Assembly: GCF_900155865.1 (NCBI RefSeq)
Contig: NZ_LT707006.1
Span: forward strand, 1,323,626-1,387,625
DNA from: Bacteroides bouchesdurhonensis
Lineage (GTDB): Bacteria > Bacteroidota > Bacteroidia > Bacteroidales > Bacteroidaceae
Length of the DNA stretch: 64,000 bases
Reading direction: 5' to 3'
A model generated the notes under the pieces. The model worked only from the letters and a program-made list of their open reading frames with translations. It had not been told where the DNA came from and ran no database searches. Shown piece after piece: positions 38,068 to 48,333 of this stretch; positions within the stretch are counted from its first letter, which is position 1, and each line of letters opens with the position of its first letter. Both the position numbers and the translations under genes were made by a program.

Positions 38068-39111
38068 ATGGCACAGTTGAATTTTGGCGGTGTTACAGAA
38101 AATGTAGTAACCCGTGAAGAATTTCCTTTGGAAAAGGCTCGTGAAGTATTGAAAAATGAAACAATTGCTGTAATCGGTTATGGTGTACAAGGTCCTGGTC
38201 AGGCATTGAATCTGCGTGACAATGGTTTCAACGTAATTGTAGGTCAGCGTCAAGGAAAAACATACGAAAAGGCAGTTGCAGACGGATGGGTTCCGGGTGA
38301 GACTTTGTTCAGCATTGAAGAGGCTTGTGATAAAGGTACAATTATCATGTGTCTGTTGTCTGATGCAGCTGTTATGTCTGTATGGCCGACTATCAAACCT
38401 TACCTGACTCCGGGTAAAGCACTTTATTTCTCTCATGGTTTTGCTATTACCTGGAGTGACCGCACAGGTGTAGTTCCTCCTAAAGACATTGATGTAATTA
38501 TGGTGGCTCCTAAGGGTTCCGGTACTTCATTGCGCACTATGTTCCTTGAAGGTCGTGGATTAAACTCTTCTTACGCTATCTATCAGGATGCCACTGGTAA
38601 AGCTATGGACAGAACGATTGCATTAGGTATCGGTATCGGTTCGGGATATTTGTTTGAAACTACTTTTGTTCGTGAAGCTACTTCTGACTTAACAGGGGAG
38701 CGTGGTTCTTTAATGGGAGCTATCCAAGGATTACTGTTGGCACAATACGAAGTATTACGTGAAAATGGTCACACTCCTTCTGAAGCATTCAACGAAACAG
38801 TAGAAGAATTGACTCAGTCATTGATGCCATTGTTTGCAAAGAACGGTATGGATTGGATGTATGCAAACTGTTCTACTACTGCTCAGCGTGGTGCTCTTGA
38901 CTGGATGGGCCCGTTCCACGATGCTATCAAACCGGTAGTTGAAAAACTGTATCACAGTGTAAAGACTGGTAATGAAGCACAGATTTCTATCGATAGCAAC
39001 TCACAGCCTGATTATCGTGAAAAACTGAACGAAGAACTTCGTCAATTACGTGAAAGCGAAATGTGGCAGACTGCTGTTACTGTTCGTAAGCTTCGTCCGG
39101 AAAATAATTAA
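38068..39111 (+). CDS. ilvC: Ketol-acid reductoisomerase
   Basis: NADPH enzyme, second step of the branched-chain pathway, 347 residues. The ATG at 38068 (MAQLNFGGVTENVV) is preferred to an in-frame TTG four codons earlier. Rossmann motif IAVIGYGVQGPGQALNLRDNG (in parts: AVIGYGVQG, then QALNLRDNG), cofactor loop VGQRQGKTYEKA, and the C-terminal metal region FVREATSDLTGERGSLMGAIQG with the conserved Asp/Glu. A 178-base gap separates it from the thioesterase; no promoter box stood out there, and a strong terminator follows. Confidence 0.96.
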   Translation: MAQLNFGGVTENVVTREEFPLEKAREVLKNETIAVIGYGVQGPGQALNLRDNGFNVIVGQRQGKTYEKAVADGWVPGETLFSIEEACDKGTIIMCLLSDAAVMSVWPTIKPYLTPGKALYFSHGFAITWSDRTGVVPPKDIDVIMVAPKGSGTSLRTMFLEGRGLNSSYAIYQDATGKAMDRTIALGIGIGSGYLFETTFVREATSDLTGERGSLMGAIQGLLLAQYEVLRENGHTPSEAFNETVEELTQSLMPLFAKNGMDWMYANCSTTAQRGALDWMGPFHDAIKPVVEKLYHSVKTGNEAQISIDSNSQPDYREKLNEELRQLRESEMWQTAVTVRKLRPENN

Positions 39112-39129
39112 TCCTAACACTGTATAAAT

Positions 39130-39172
39130 AACAAGCGGGCATGTTGTTGGAAAAGGCTTGCTCGCTTGTTTT
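39130..39172 (+). terminator. Terminator of the ilv operon
   Basis: Stem AACAAGCG-GC / GC-CGCTTGTT with one bulge and a loop of about 20 bases, followed by TTTTA, 19 bases after the ilvC stop. Confidence 0.75.
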
Positions 39173-39178
39173 ATGGTG

Positions 39179-39310
39179 TCATTGGTTCACGTATTTCTCA
39201 CCGAAATAAGGACGATATATAAAGTAGTCATTCTTTTGATAGCTATTGTAGACTGTTTGAAGTTTTGGATCTTTTATATCCGATACTTCACACGAATTGT
39301 CACATCATAA
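39179..39310 (-). pseudogene. C-terminal remnant of an unidentified gene
   Basis: A minus-strand frame ending in TGA at 39179 reads CDNSCEVSDIKDPKLQTVYN, then SYQKNDYFIYRPYFGEKYVN Q. It has coding-like composition but is closed by a stop a few codons upstream, with no start. It resembles the closing segment of Bacteroides lipoproteins of the propeller type (...VSDIKDPEL...), but I cannot name it with certainty. The rest of 39311-39429 shows nothing. Confidence 0.4.
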
Positions 39311-39429
39311 AGGAAGTTTTTTCATAATAGATCATTTAATGTAAGTTTAATGGAATTGATATAGAATAAGAAACAAGGACTTTGATTCTCCGCATCCTAA
39401 ATGGATGGTAATTTAACAAATTGACTATA

Positions 39430-40383
39430 TCATTTTTTTGACCAATTTACAGCATTAGGAAAAAGCTTGTCGAGATCGATATCAACCACCATAAAGTGAC
39501 TGTCTGCCATCTCATAGCCTGCATAGTAATAATGTGTACCTCGAAGAACTTCACCTTCCGGAGAAGGCAAATGACTCTCTTTGTCTATTTCATCATTCAA
39601 TGCTTTCAAAGGCAACACATTAAAATACACATCACCAGTAATGGCGTGAGAGAATTGAACATCTCCGAAATTAGTTAGAATAAATTTATTCCCGAATCCA
39701 AAAAACAGATGCATGTCTCGGAAAATACCTTTATAATATATTGCCTTCATATCTTTATAGGACATTGGCTCGTAAGGTGTAGGTCTCATCATTTTTATGC
39801 TATACTCACGCTTCATTTCATCTGTCCATGCCAATTCCCCCTGATAATTGAAGAAACTTACTTTAAATTGAAGACTTTCCCAATAATGCGTCATTCTGGT
39901 TTCATCCGTTACACCTCGATCTCTGACTACAAAGTAATTCTCGTGCATCACGCCTTCGTCTATATCATTCGTTGCCAACTTCACATGGCGTACATCCCCC
40001 TTGCCGTTCTTGCTCAGAATGATAAGTTCATGCGTTTGGTCGTGCACAAGATAAAGGCTGTCACCACGCAGACGGAATAGACTGCGTTTAGTGTAAACGT
40101 CAGATACCTTGCGACGCCATTGCAATGTAGTACCCTTAAAACATGACACACGAAGCGGACAACCACCGGCAAAATAGAATGTACCCTTACCATCGGTGTC
40201 GAATCCGGAAAGAAACAGTTCATTGTTTTTAGGATTGTAGCGACAATCCACAGAATCTACGACACCTCTATACTTGAAGTCCCAATAGCTAATGGCGGGA
40301 TAACGGTCGTTCACACGCTGTGCTGACAACGATGCAAGCGTAAAAAACAATAAAAACATAATCAAAAGATATTCCTTTTTCAT
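39430..40383 (-). CDS. Secreted protein of unknown function
   Basis: 317 residues from the ATG at 40383, which gives a clear signal peptide (MKKEYLLIMFLLFFTLASLSAQ); the frame is open nine codons further but without benefit. The mature part has repeated beta-rich segments with Asp/Gly turns (ELFLSGFDTDGKGTFYFAGGC, SLFRLRGDSLYLVHDQTHELIIL, LFFGFGNKFILTNFGDVQFSH), like a propeller. No catalytic motif was recognised. Isolated between gene remnants; the closest guess is a TolB/propeller-like periplasmic protein. Confidence 0.65.
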   Translation of the reverse strand: MKKEYLLIMFLLFFTLASLSAQRVNDRYPAISYWDFKYRGVVDSVDCRYNPKNNELFLSGFDTDGKGTFYFAGGCPLRVSCFKGTTLQWRRKVSDVYTKRSLFRLRGDSLYLVHDQTHELIILSKNGKGDVRHVKLATNDIDEGVMHENYFVVRDRGVTDETRMTHYWESLQFKVSFFNYQGELAWTDEMKREYSIKMMRPTPYEPMSYKDMKAIYYKGIFRDMHLFFGFGNKFILTNFGDVQFSHAITGDVYFNVLPLKALNDEIDKESHLPSPEGEVLRGTHYYYAGYEMADSHFMVVDIDLDKLFPNAVNWSKK

Positions 40384-40530
40384 AACTATCTTCGTTTTAA
40401 TCTTATACAAAATTCGTGTACATTATATGAATATCCACAAAGCCCCAAATCAAATTAACGAGTTAACAAGATATTGTACAGAGCGACTTATCTACCTATC
40501 TAATGAATGGACGTTTATATTGTATTATCT

Positions 40531-40849
40531 TTACTTTTTTCTATAAACAGCAGGACATTCGAAAGTTTTGACCCAATACCTCATTAAATCACCGGTTTCA
40601 CTGACACCGCTAGAGTGGACATGGCAAATCGTCATACTGAACCACTACATCCGTATAAGGCAGTTTCAACAACTTGATGAGGACTTTATAGCCATTGCTG
40701 TCTGTATAAAAGGATACATCATCATAGTTTTTACGCAGGCTTAGACAGCTTAGTGCCCATGACATCAGGTGATATTGCGGATGAGGCCATCCAAATCCGT
40801 TCTCCAATAACGATTTGTTTGCTGTCCAAAAGGTCTGTACGATTCTCAT
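40531..40849 (-). pseudogene. Truncated DUF6734-type gene
   Basis: The minus strand from 40849 reads MRIVQTFWTANKSLLENGFG, then WPHPQYHLMSWALSCLSLRK and ...FYTDSNGYKVLIKLLKLPYTDVVVQ (split here), the N-terminus of DUF6734-type glycosyltransferase-like proteins (about 300 residues intact). It stops at 40610. A different frame then reads SGVSETGDLMRYWVKTFECP to a stop at 40531, which may be the gene's end joined by an internal deletion. So only about a third of the gene is left. The 41065-40850 stretch shows nothing. Confidence 0.55.
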
Positions 40850-41065
40850 AATAATTAATTTAAGTCATTACAAATTAAAGTGTTTTTTACGATAAATGCA
40901 AACAGAAATTGCAAATATGGATATTATTGACAACAAACAGGATAATAAATTATGTTCTTAATCGAATCATTCTGTAATTCCTAAAGGTAAAAATATATTC
41001 GAAGTATAAAACATGATCGTAGAGAAAGTGTAGTGACTTAAGCGTATCTCTGCTTTTATCCATTT

Positions 41066-42958
41066 TTAGTGGACAGTAGTGTTCGTTAGAGACAGATCAG
41101 AGGACGAAAGCTTGATATATTCCATTAACTTCTTATAGAACGAGTGTTGCGTCAGCGTGGCAGCATCCCCTAAAATGACTAATTTCATACGTGCTCGTGT
41201 GATGGCGACATTCATTCGTCGTAAGTCATTCAAAAATCCGATTTGTCCATCCTCGTTAGCTCGTACTAGGCTGATAAATACCACATCCCGTTCCTGCCCT
41301 TGGAAACCATCGACGGTATTGACCGTAAGGAGGCTACGAAAAGGACGAAGGAAATTACTTCCCTTGATTCTACTTCTCAGGTATTGAACCTGTGCTTTGT
41401 ATGGAGAAATTAGTCCAAAGTCTATTCGTTCATCTAAGATCCTTTGTTTGCCTATCCGGTTGATGTACACTTCCAATTCTTGCAGTAACAGATTGGCTTC
41501 TTGTTTATTGATTCTTCCGAAACTTTCTCCTACAAATTCCTCATGGAAGTCCATCTCTGATGTGTCAATCCAACTCATGGGAGTATCATAGTCTAGTATT
41601 CCTCTATGACGTATTTCAGGAGCAGCCTCCAGTTCTCCATGGTAAAACCATTCGGAAGGAAAACGCATGATGTCTTCATGCATCCGATACTGTACTTTAA
41701 GTAAAGAGACGGCAGATGGTTTTTGTGCTACTATTTTTTCCATTAACGTATGGGCGAGTCCTCCACGAGCAGCTTCAATACACTTGATAGTGGGAGGAAG
41801 TTGGCAATGATCTCCGGCAAGAATAACCCGGTCGGCCTTACGAATGGCAATCCAACAAGCAACTTCGATTGCTTGGGCAGCTTCGTCAATAAATAAAGTA
41901 GGGAAACGTCGCCCATTAAGCAAACGGTGATTACTACTGACTAAAGTAGAAGCAATTACTCGTGAACTGTCGAATAGATCAGCATTGATTTGGATCTCCA
42001 ATTCTGTAGCACGATCGCGTAGACGACTCATACGGCTACGAATGCCTTCCCGTTCGGAATAACTTCCTCGTCGCATTCGGCTACCCATTTCCCGGATAGA
42101 TTTTCGGATACCCCAAAGTTCGGGGTAAGCAGGATGATTCTCAAAACGGCGTTCGTAAGTAAATGACAACATCTTGTCATTTACTCTCGTAGGATTACCA
42201 ATACGGAGTACAGGTATACCACGATCCACTAATTTCTCACTGATCCAATCTACGGCAGTATTGCTTTGGGCACAAACTAACACTTGCGGTTCGCGATGCA
42301 ACGTTTCGTAGATAGCTTCAACAAGTGTTGTCGTTTTTCCGGTTCCCGGAGGACCATGTACAATAGCAACATCTCGTGCACATAAAACTTTATTGACAGC
42401 TGACTCCTGCGTGCTATTTAGCCATGGAAAACGAACTGGATATAACTCACGAAATCCGGTTTTGGAAGTACCTAATAAAATATCGCGTAGTTCGGCAAGG
42501 CGATTACCTTTGGCACGAAGTACATCTTCCAATGCTTCAAACATACATCGATAAGACGTCTCGTCAAAGTAAAGTTGTACGCCCAGTACATCGTCCGTTT
42601 GAAGCTCTAGCAGTGCACCTGCTCCGGGAAGAACAACGACCATTCGTTCTTCATCCGCATAACTGACGGTTGCGATGAAATTCATATATTTCACTTTTCC
42701 ATCGAATGATTGGCGGAAAAAACATACGGGACGGCCAAACTCAAAAGAATGTTCTATTTCTTTGTTTTCGATTCGTGTAATATCTATTACAAGTTGATTC
42801 AGAGAATTGTAGTAACTTCGACCGGGAGAAGCAGGATACCAGCAAAGACCGCGTTTTACTTTGCGGGCAACCCCCATCGTTTCGGTCTGCCGCTTAAACT
42901 CCTCCTTCTCATATTCATACTCCATTCGTAGGAGGAGTTGCTGTTGTTGAAGGTCCAT
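41066..42958 (-). CDS. SF1 DNA/RNA helicase, UPF1/IGHMBP2-like
   Basis: 630 residues. Walker A in VHGPPGTGKTTTLVEAIYET (motif I), ATQAIEVAC-type DEAA box in LFIDEAAQAIEVA (motif II), AGDHCQLPPT (motif III), VQYRMHEDIMRFPS (IV), TVDGFQGQERDVVFISLVR (V) and RRMNVAITRARMKLVILGD (VI): a full UPF1-like set. N-terminal beta-barrel region about 50-170. The promoter box at 42994-43001 would put transcription near 42987, so I favour the ATG at 42958 (MDLQQQQLLL) over the one at 42985. Likely a 5'-3' helicase; its in-cell role is unknown. Confidence 0.9.
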   Translation of the reverse strand: MDLQQQQLLLRMEYEYEKEEFKRQTETMGVARKVKRGLCWYPASPGRSYYNSLNQLVIDITRIENKEIEHSFEFGRPVCFFRQSFDGKVKYMNFIATVSYADEERMVVVLPGAGALLELQTDDVLGVQLYFDETSYRCMFEALEDVLRAKGNRLAELRDILLGTSKTGFRELYPVRFPWLNSTQESAVNKVLCARDVAIVHGPPGTGKTTTLVEAIYETLHREPQVLVCAQSNTAVDWISEKLVDRGIPVLRIGNPTRVNDKMLSFTYERRFENHPAYPELWGIRKSIREMGSRMRRGSYSEREGIRSRMSRLRDRATELEIQINADLFDSSRVIASTLVSSNHRLLNGRRFPTLFIDEAAQAIEVACWIAIRKADRVILAGDHCQLPPTIKCIEAARGGLAHTLMEKIVAQKPSAVSLLKVQYRMHEDIMRFPSEWFYHGELEAAPEIRHRGILDYDTPMSWIDTSEMDFHEEFVGESFGRINKQEANLLLQELEVYINRIGKQRILDERIDFGLISPYKAQVQYLRSRIKGSNFLRPFRSLLTVNTVDGFQGQERDVVFISLVRANEDGQIGFLNDLRRMNVAITRARMKLVILGDAATLTQHSFYKKLMEYIKLSSSDLSLTNTTVH

Positions 42959-42993
42959 TATCGGACTTTTCGGATTATTATTCATAATAGATG

Positions 42994-43001
42994 CAAAGGT
43001 A
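42994..43001 (-). promoter_or_regulatory. -7 promoter box for the helicase gene
   Basis: Minus strand TACCTTTG, exact TAnnTTTG match. It decides the start of the helicase: ATG 42985 would leave almost no leader. Confidence 0.55.
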
Positions 43002-43102
43002 ACAAATCTTCTACAGGAAGCGAAAATATATTTCAATTTGTTAAACAATCAAGGAGCTTCGTTCGTTATTTTTATAGTTGGATTTAAAAAAGATAAAAGC
43101 AT

Positions 43103-45346
43103 ATGGTGTATGATTTGAATATGATAGAGGCTTTCTATTCTGCCTATAAATGGAAGATAGAACACGTACGGGCTGCATTGAAACGCCCTTTGACATTGGC
43201 TGAGAAGATTTTATATGCTCATTTGTATCATGCGAATGATATAAAAAATTATGAGCGGGGAGAAGATTATGTAGATTTCCGTCCCGACCGGGTGGCTATG
43301 CAGGACGCTACTGCTCAGATGGCTTTACTTCAATTTATGAATGCGGGAAAAGAACATGTTGCCGTGCCTTCGACTGTGCATTGTGATCATTTGATACAGG
43401 CGTATAAAGGAGCGAAAGAAGATATAGCCACTGCTACCAAGACAAATGCGGAAGTATATGATTTCTTGCGGGATGTCTCTTCCCGTTATGGCATTGGCTT
43501 CTGGCAACCGGGTGCGGGAATCATTCACCAAGTAGTACTTGAGAATTATGCTTTTCCCGGTGGAATGATGGTAGGGACAGATTCTCATACACCGAATGCC
43601 GGAGGTTTAGGTATGGTAGCTATTGGTGTAGGAGGTGCTGATGCTGTGGATGTAATGACGGGTATGGAGTGGGAACTGAAAATGCCGAAACTGATTGGTG
43701 TAAAACTAACTGGTGAATTGAACGGATGGACTTCTCCGAAAGACGTTATTCTGAAGTTAGCGGGTATTTTGACCGTTAAAGGAGGTACCAATGCTATTAT
43801 CGAATATTTTGGTCCGGGAGCTGCTTCACTATCGGCTACGGGTAAAGCAACAATTTGTAATATGGGAGCTGAAGTGGGAGCTACTACTTCGCTTTTCCCT
43901 TATGATGAGCGAATGGTAACCTATCTGGAAGCTACCGGAAGGAAACGTGTCGTTGAAATGGCTGAATACGTTGCTGATGATTTGCGTGCAGATGAAGAAG
44001 TGATCAATAATCCGGAGAAGTACTACGACCGGGTTATCGAAATGAATCTGACTGAATTGGAACCTTATATAAACGGACCTTTTACTCCGGACGCTGCAAC
44101 TCCTATTTCCGAGTTTGCAGAGAAAGTATTATTGAATGGGTATCCCCGCAAGATGGAAGTGGGATTGATTGGCTCCTGTACCAATTCATCTTATCAGGAT
44201 CTGAGTCGTGCTGCTTCTTTAGCAGAACAAGTTGCCGAGAAGAACCTGAGTGTAGCTGCGCCTTTAATTGTCAATCCGGGATCGGAACAGATTCGTGCAA
44301 CGGCTGAGCGGGACGGAATGATTGAGATATTCGAGAAGATAGGTGCTACGATTATGGCAAATGCTTGCGGACCTTGTATTGGACAATGGAAACGCCATAC
44401 GGACGATCCTACCCGTAAGAACTCCATCGTCACCTCATTCAACCGTAACTTTGCCAAACGTGCTGACGGTAATCCCAATACTTATGCCTTCGTAGCTTCT
44501 CCGGAACTGACTATGGCATTGACTATTGCCGGAGATCTTTGTTTCAATCCGCTGAAAGACCGATTGGTCAATCATGATGGAGAAAAAGTGAAACTATCTG
44601 AACCGGTAGGAAAGGAGCTTCCGCCTAACGGGTTTGCTAAGGGTAATCAAGGATATATACCTCCTGCCGGAGCAACTGTGGAAATTACGGTAGATCCGAA
44701 ATCACAGCGTCTACAATTACTGGCTCCTTTTCCTGCCTGGGATGGAAGCGACTTGCTTAATATGCCGTTGCTGATCAAAACTCAGGGAAAGTGTACCACT
44801 GACCATATTTCTATGGCAGGACCATGGCTTCGTTTTCGCGGACATTTGGAAAATATCTCGGATAATATGTTGATGGGAGCAGTCAATGCTTTTAATGGTG
44901 AAACGAATAAAGTGTGGAATCGTTCGACTAATACTTATGGAACTGTCTCTGGTACTGCTAAGATGTATAAGTCCGAAAACATACCTTCGATTGTAGTAGC
45001 GGAAGAAAATTATGGAGAAGGTTCCAGTCGTGAACATGCAGCTATGGAACCACGTTTCTTGAATGTCCGTGTTATTCTCGCTAAGAGTTTTGCTCGCATT
45101 CACGAAACAAACCTGAAGAAACAGGGAATGCTTGCCATTACTTTTATAGATAAAGCAGATTATGACAAGATACAGGAACATGACCTTATTTCCGTAACAG
45201 GATTGGTAAATTTTGCACCGGGACGTAACCTGACACTCGTTCTTCATCATGAAGATGGGACAAAAGAAAGTTTTGAAGTACAACATACCTATAATGAACA
45301 GCAGATTGCATGGTTCCGTGCCGGCTCTGCTTTAAATGCAAGATAA
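43103..45346 (+). CDS. acnA: Aconitate hydratase
   Basis: Isomerises citrate to isocitrate with a [4Fe-4S] cluster. 747 residues, the mitochondrial/AcnA-like length. Active-site stretches: [26 protein letters not shown], the cluster Cys in [13 protein letters not shown] (about 353) and [11 protein letters not shown] (about 420), and the swivel domain with [18 protein letters not shown]. First gene of a three-gene unit with icd and citrate synthase, giving the oxidative branch from oxaloacetate to 2-oxoglutarate for glutamate supply. Confidence 0.96.
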   Translation: MVYDLNMIEAFYSAYKWKIEHVRAALKRPLTLAEKILYAHLYHANDIKNYERGEDYVDFRPDRVAMQDATAQMALLQFMNAGKEHVAVPSTVHCDHLIQAYKGAKEDIATATKTNAEVYDFLRDVSSRYGIGFWQPGAGIIHQVVLENYAFPGGMMVGTDSHTPNAGGLGMVAIGVGGADAVDVMTGMEWELKMPKLIGVKLTGELNGWTSPKDVILKLAGILTVKGGTNAIIEYFGPGAASLSATGKATICNMGAEVGATTSLFPYDERMVTYLEATGRKRVVEMAEYVADDLRADEEVINNPEKYYDRVIEMNLTELEPYINGPFTPDAATPISEFAEKVLLNGYPRKMEVGLIGSCTNSSYQDLSRAASLAEQVAEKNLSVAAPLIVNPGSEQIRATAERDGMIEIFEKIGATIMANACGPCIGQWKRHTDDPTRKNSIVTSFNRNFAKRADGNPNTYAFVASPELTMALTIAGDLCFNPLKDRLVNHDGEKVKLSEPVGKELPPNGFAKGNQGYIPPAGATVEITVDPKSQRLQLLAPFPAWDGSDLLNMPLLIKTQGKCTTDHISMAGPWLRFRGHLENISDNMLMGAVNAFNGETNKVWNRSTNTYGTVSGTAKMYKSENIPSIVVAEENYGEGSSREHAAMEPRFLNVRVILAKSFARIHETNLKKQGMLAITFIDKADYDKIQEHDLISVTGLVNFAPGRNLTLVLHHEDGTKESFEVQHTYNEQQIAWFRAGSALNAR

Positions 45347-45350
45347 AAAG

Positions 45351-46541
45351 ATGAGCAAAATAACCATGCAGGAAAATGGTACGTTATTGGTTCCCGATGT
45401 ACCTACCGTACCTTATATTACAGGGGATGGAGTAGGAGCGGAGATTACTCCCTCTATGCAGGCCGTAGTGGATGCAGCAGTACAGAAAGCCTATGGAGGC
45501 AAGTGCCGCATCGAATGGAAAGAAGTTTTGGCCGGAGAGCGTGCATTCAACGCTATCGGTTCATGGTTGCCCGACGAAACGATGGCAGCATTTAATGAAT
45601 TTCTGGTAGGCATCAAAGGTCCGCTGACTACTCCGGTCGGTGGGGGAATTCGTTCACTAAATGTAGCTTTGCGTCAAACACTGGATTTATATGTATGCCT
45701 TCGTCCGGTTCGATGGTATCAAGGAGTACAATCTCCGGTGAAAGCTCCGGAAAAAGTAAACATGTGTGTCTTCCGTGAGAATACCGAAGATATCTATGCC
45801 GGAATTGAATGGGAAGCCGGTACACCGGAAGCTAAAAAGTTCTATCAGTTCCTGAAGGATGATATGGGAGTGACAAAGGTCCGTTTCCCGGAAACCTCTT
45901 CGTTTGGAGTGAAACCCGTTTCAAAGGAGGGTACGGAACGTCTTGTACGTGCAGCTTGCCAGTATGCACTCGATCATCACTTACCTTCTGTGACTTTGGT
46001 ACACAAAGGAAATATTATGAAATTTACCGAAGGAGGTTTTAAGAAGTGGGGATATGAGTTGGCACAGCGTGAGTTTGCCGATGCTTTGGCGGACGGACGC
46101 TTGGAAATAAAAGATTGTATTGCTGATGCCTTTTTGCAAAATACACTGCTGATCCCTGAAGAATATTCAGTAATAGCCACATTGAATCTGAATGGAGATT
46201 ATGTTTCCGATCAATTGGCTGCAATGGTGGGAGGTATTGGAATTGCTCCGGGAGCAAATATCAATTACAAGACAGGACATGCTATTTTTGAGGCAACTCA
46301 TGGAACTGCTCCCAATATTGCCGGAAAAGACGTAGTAAATCCATGTTCCATTATACTTTCGGCAGTAATGATGCTTGAGTATTTTGGCTGGAAAGAAGCA
46401 GCGGTATTGATAGAAAAGGCTTTAGAAGAGAGCTTTTTGGAGGCTCGTGCTACTCACGACCTGGCTCGTTTCATGTCGGGAGGAACTTCTTTGACTACCT
46501 CAGCTTTTACTCGTGAAATAGTAGAAAGAATTGAAAAATAA
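45351..46541 (+). CDS. icd: Isocitrate dehydrogenase (NADP type)
   Basis: Oxidises isocitrate to 2-oxoglutarate. 396 residues from ATG 45351 ([16 protein letters not shown]), four bases past the aconitase stop; an ATG at 45336 inside the end of the aconitase gene is less likely. Motifs: [36 protein letters not shown] with the regulatory/substrate Ser, [23 protein letters not shown] and [13 protein letters not shown], and [14 protein letters not shown] near the end. Sequence is of the E. coli Icd class. Confidence 0.95.
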   Translation: MSKITMQENGTLLVPDVPTVPYITGDGVGAEITPSMQAVVDAAVQKAYGGKCRIEWKEVLAGERAFNAIGSWLPDETMAAFNEFLVGIKGPLTTPVGGGIRSLNVALRQTLDLYVCLRPVRWYQGVQSPVKAPEKVNMCVFRENTEDIYAGIEWEAGTPEAKKFYQFLKDDMGVTKVRFPETSSFGVKPVSKEGTERLVRAACQYALDHHLPSVTLVHKGNIMKFTEGGFKKWGYELAQREFADALADGRLEIKDCIADAFLQNTLLIPEEYSVIATLNLNGDYVSDQLAAMVGGIGIAPGANINYKTGHAIFEATHGTAPNIAGKDVVNPCSIILSAVMMLEYFGWKEAAVLIEKALEESFLEARATHDLARFMSGGTSLTTSAFTREIVERIEK

Positions 46542-46569
46542 GAAATAACGATCAAAAACGAAGAATATC

Positions 46570-47913
46570 ATGAAGAAAGAGTATTTGATTTACAAACTTT
46601 CCGAGGAGATGAAGGAAGCTACCCGGATCGATAACGATTTGTTTCCCAAGTATGATGTAAAGCGGGGATTGCGTAATGAAGACGGCACAGGTGTGTTGGT
46701 AGGATTGACTAAGATTGGTAATGTAGTAGGTTATGAGCGTATTCCAGGGGGAGGGTTAAAGCCTATTCCCGGCAAATTATTCTATCGTAATTATGATGTG
46801 GAAGATATATCCCATGCCATCATCAAAGAAAAACGTTTTGGTTTCGAAGAAGTTGCTTACCTTTTACTGTCCGGTCGTCTGCCCGATAAGGAGGAATTGG
46901 CTTCCTTCTCTGAATTGGTCAATGATAATATGCCATTGGAACAAAAGACCAAAATGAATATCATCGAGCTGGAAGGAAACAATATCATGAATATTCTTTC
47001 TCGCAGTGTGCTGGAGATGTATCGCTTCGATCCGAATGCAGATGATACTTCACGTGATAATCTGATGCGTCAAAGTATTGAATTGATTTCAAAGTTCCCA
47101 ACTATAATCGCGTATGCTTTTAACATGCTTCGTCATGCAACACATGGTCGTTCCCTGCATATTCGTCATCCACAGGAGAAACTCTCGATAGCGGAAAACT
47201 TCCTTTACATGCTGAAGAAAGATTATACAGAGTTGGATGCGCGGACTTTGGATTTACTACTGATTCTTCAGGCAGAACATGGTGGTGGTAATAACTCTAC
47301 ATTTACTGTTCGTGTCACTTCTTCTACTGGAACAGACACCTATTCGGCTATTGCAGCAGGTATTGGTTCGCTGAAAGGTCCGCTTCATGGAGGAGCTAAC
47401 ATTCAAGTAGCCGATATGTTCCATCATTTGCAGGAGAATATCAAAGATTGGACAAGTGTGGATGAGATAGATACTTATTTTACCCGTATGTTGAACAAAG
47501 AAGTATACAACAAGTCTGGATTGATCTATGGTATCGGTCATGCTGTTTATACGATTTCCGATCCTCGTGCTCTTTTACTGAAAGAACTGGCGCGTGATCT
47601 GGCACGTGAAAAAGGTAAAGAAGAAGAGTTTGCTTTCCTTGAACTGTTGGAGGAACGTGCAATCGCTACTTTCGGCCGTATTAAAAATAACGGGAAAACA
47701 GTATCGAGCAACATTGATTTCTATTCCGGTTTTGTATACGAAATGATCGGATTGCCGCAAGAGATATTTACTCCTCTTTTTGCTATGGCTCGTATTGTTG
47801 GTTGGTGTGCGCATCGCAATGAAGAATTGAATTTTGAAGGTAAGCGCATTATTCGTCCGGCATATAAGAATGTTTTGGAAGGAGCTCCTTACATTCCTAT
47901 CAAGAAGCGTTAA
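46570..47913 (+). CDS. gltA: Citrate synthase
   Basis: Condenses acetyl-CoA and oxaloacetate. 447 residues. Catalytic parts: LQAEHGGGNNSTFTVRVTSS with the first His, GPLHGGANIQVADMF, GIGHAVYTISDPRA with the second His, and SSNIDFYSGFVYEMIGLP with the Asp. An N-terminal extension of about 60 residues (KKEYLIYKLSEEMKEATRID...) is usual for this Bacteroidetes type. Starts 29 bases after icd, so the three TCA genes form one operon. A 2-methylcitrate synthase role is possible but not favoured. Confidence 0.95.
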   Translation: MKKEYLIYKLSEEMKEATRIDNDLFPKYDVKRGLRNEDGTGVLVGLTKIGNVVGYERIPGGGLKPIPGKLFYRNYDVEDISHAIIKEKRFGFEEVAYLLLSGRLPDKEELASFSELVNDNMPLEQKTKMNIIELEGNNIMNILSRSVLEMYRFDPNADDTSRDNLMRQSIELISKFPTIIAYAFNMLRHATHGRSLHIRHPQEKLSIAENFLYMLKKDYTELDARTLDLLLILQAEHGGGNNSTFTVRVTSSTGTDTYSAIAAGIGSLKGPLHGGANIQVADMFHHLQENIKDWTSVDEIDTYFTRMLNKEVYNKSGLIYGIGHAVYTISDPRALLLKELARDLAREKGKEEEFAFLELLEERAIATFGRIKNNGKTVSSNIDFYSGFVYEMIGLPQEIFTPLFAMARIVGWCAHRNEELNFEGKRIIRPAYKNVLEGAPYIPIKKR

Positions 47914-47988
47914 TAGATTGGGTGAAACTGTCTGAAAATAGAAAAACAAGCTTTTCAACTCCTACAATAGAAAAAAAGCATAATCCTC

Positions 47989-48094
47989 TATCAACCTATC
48001 ACCGATGCTCTGAATCCATTTATTCATCGGTGTTTCAGGTGGTGATAGGTTGATAAATAACCTATCACCCAATCTATCACCTATCACCTTCTTC
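47989..48094. repeat. Inverted and direct repeats of CTATCACC
   Basis: TATCAACCTATCACC at 47989-48003 pairs perfectly with GGTGATAGGTTGATA at 48041-48055; inside, CACCGATG (48000-48007) pairs with CATCGGTG (48025-48032), sharing the ACC, so two hairpins compete. The word CTATCACC then returns three times between about 48060 and 48094. It lies 76 bases after the citrate synthase stop and may end that transcript, but there is no U-run. Confidence 0.7.
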
Positions 48095-48142
48095 CTACTT
48101 ATTCTTTCTCTGATGTAGTAACCTATACTGCTTTTCTTCCAA

Positions 48143-48333
48143 AGTCTTAATGGATAAATTCTTCTCCATTAAGACTAAACTTCTTTTCCTTTAATAGTAA
48201 AGTTGTCCTCTGTTTGATATAAACTATAAATGGAACTTTTGTTTTTATAAACGCAAGTTCCATTTATAAAAACGCAAGTTGCATTTATACAATCAGAACT
48301 TGCAGTTATAGATTGTTCTTTGGCAAAAAGAAC
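48143..48333. repeat. Series of hairpins and direct repeats in gene-free DNA
   Basis: Perfect dyads: AGTCTTAATGGA (48143-48154) with TCCATTAAGACT (48165-48176); TATAAATGGAACTT (48225-48238) with AAGTTCCATTTATA (48255-48268); GTTCTTT (48315-48321) with AAAGAAC (48327-48333). A direct repeat ACGCAAGTTsCATTTATA occurs at 48251-48268 and 48272-48289. Later words (TTTACTATTAATGGAGAG near 48355) echo earlier arms in reverse. No open frame of note in 47914-48584. The role is unknown; stacked palindromic insertions are one explanation. Confidence 0.65.

Noticed and set aside
44717..45286. 189-codon minus-strand frame in the aconitase gene
   Set aside because: Lies wholly inside the conserved aconitase swivel domain.
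47989..48100. CRISPR array
   Set aside because: The repeats are inverted and of varied spacing, with no equal-length spacers and no cas genes.
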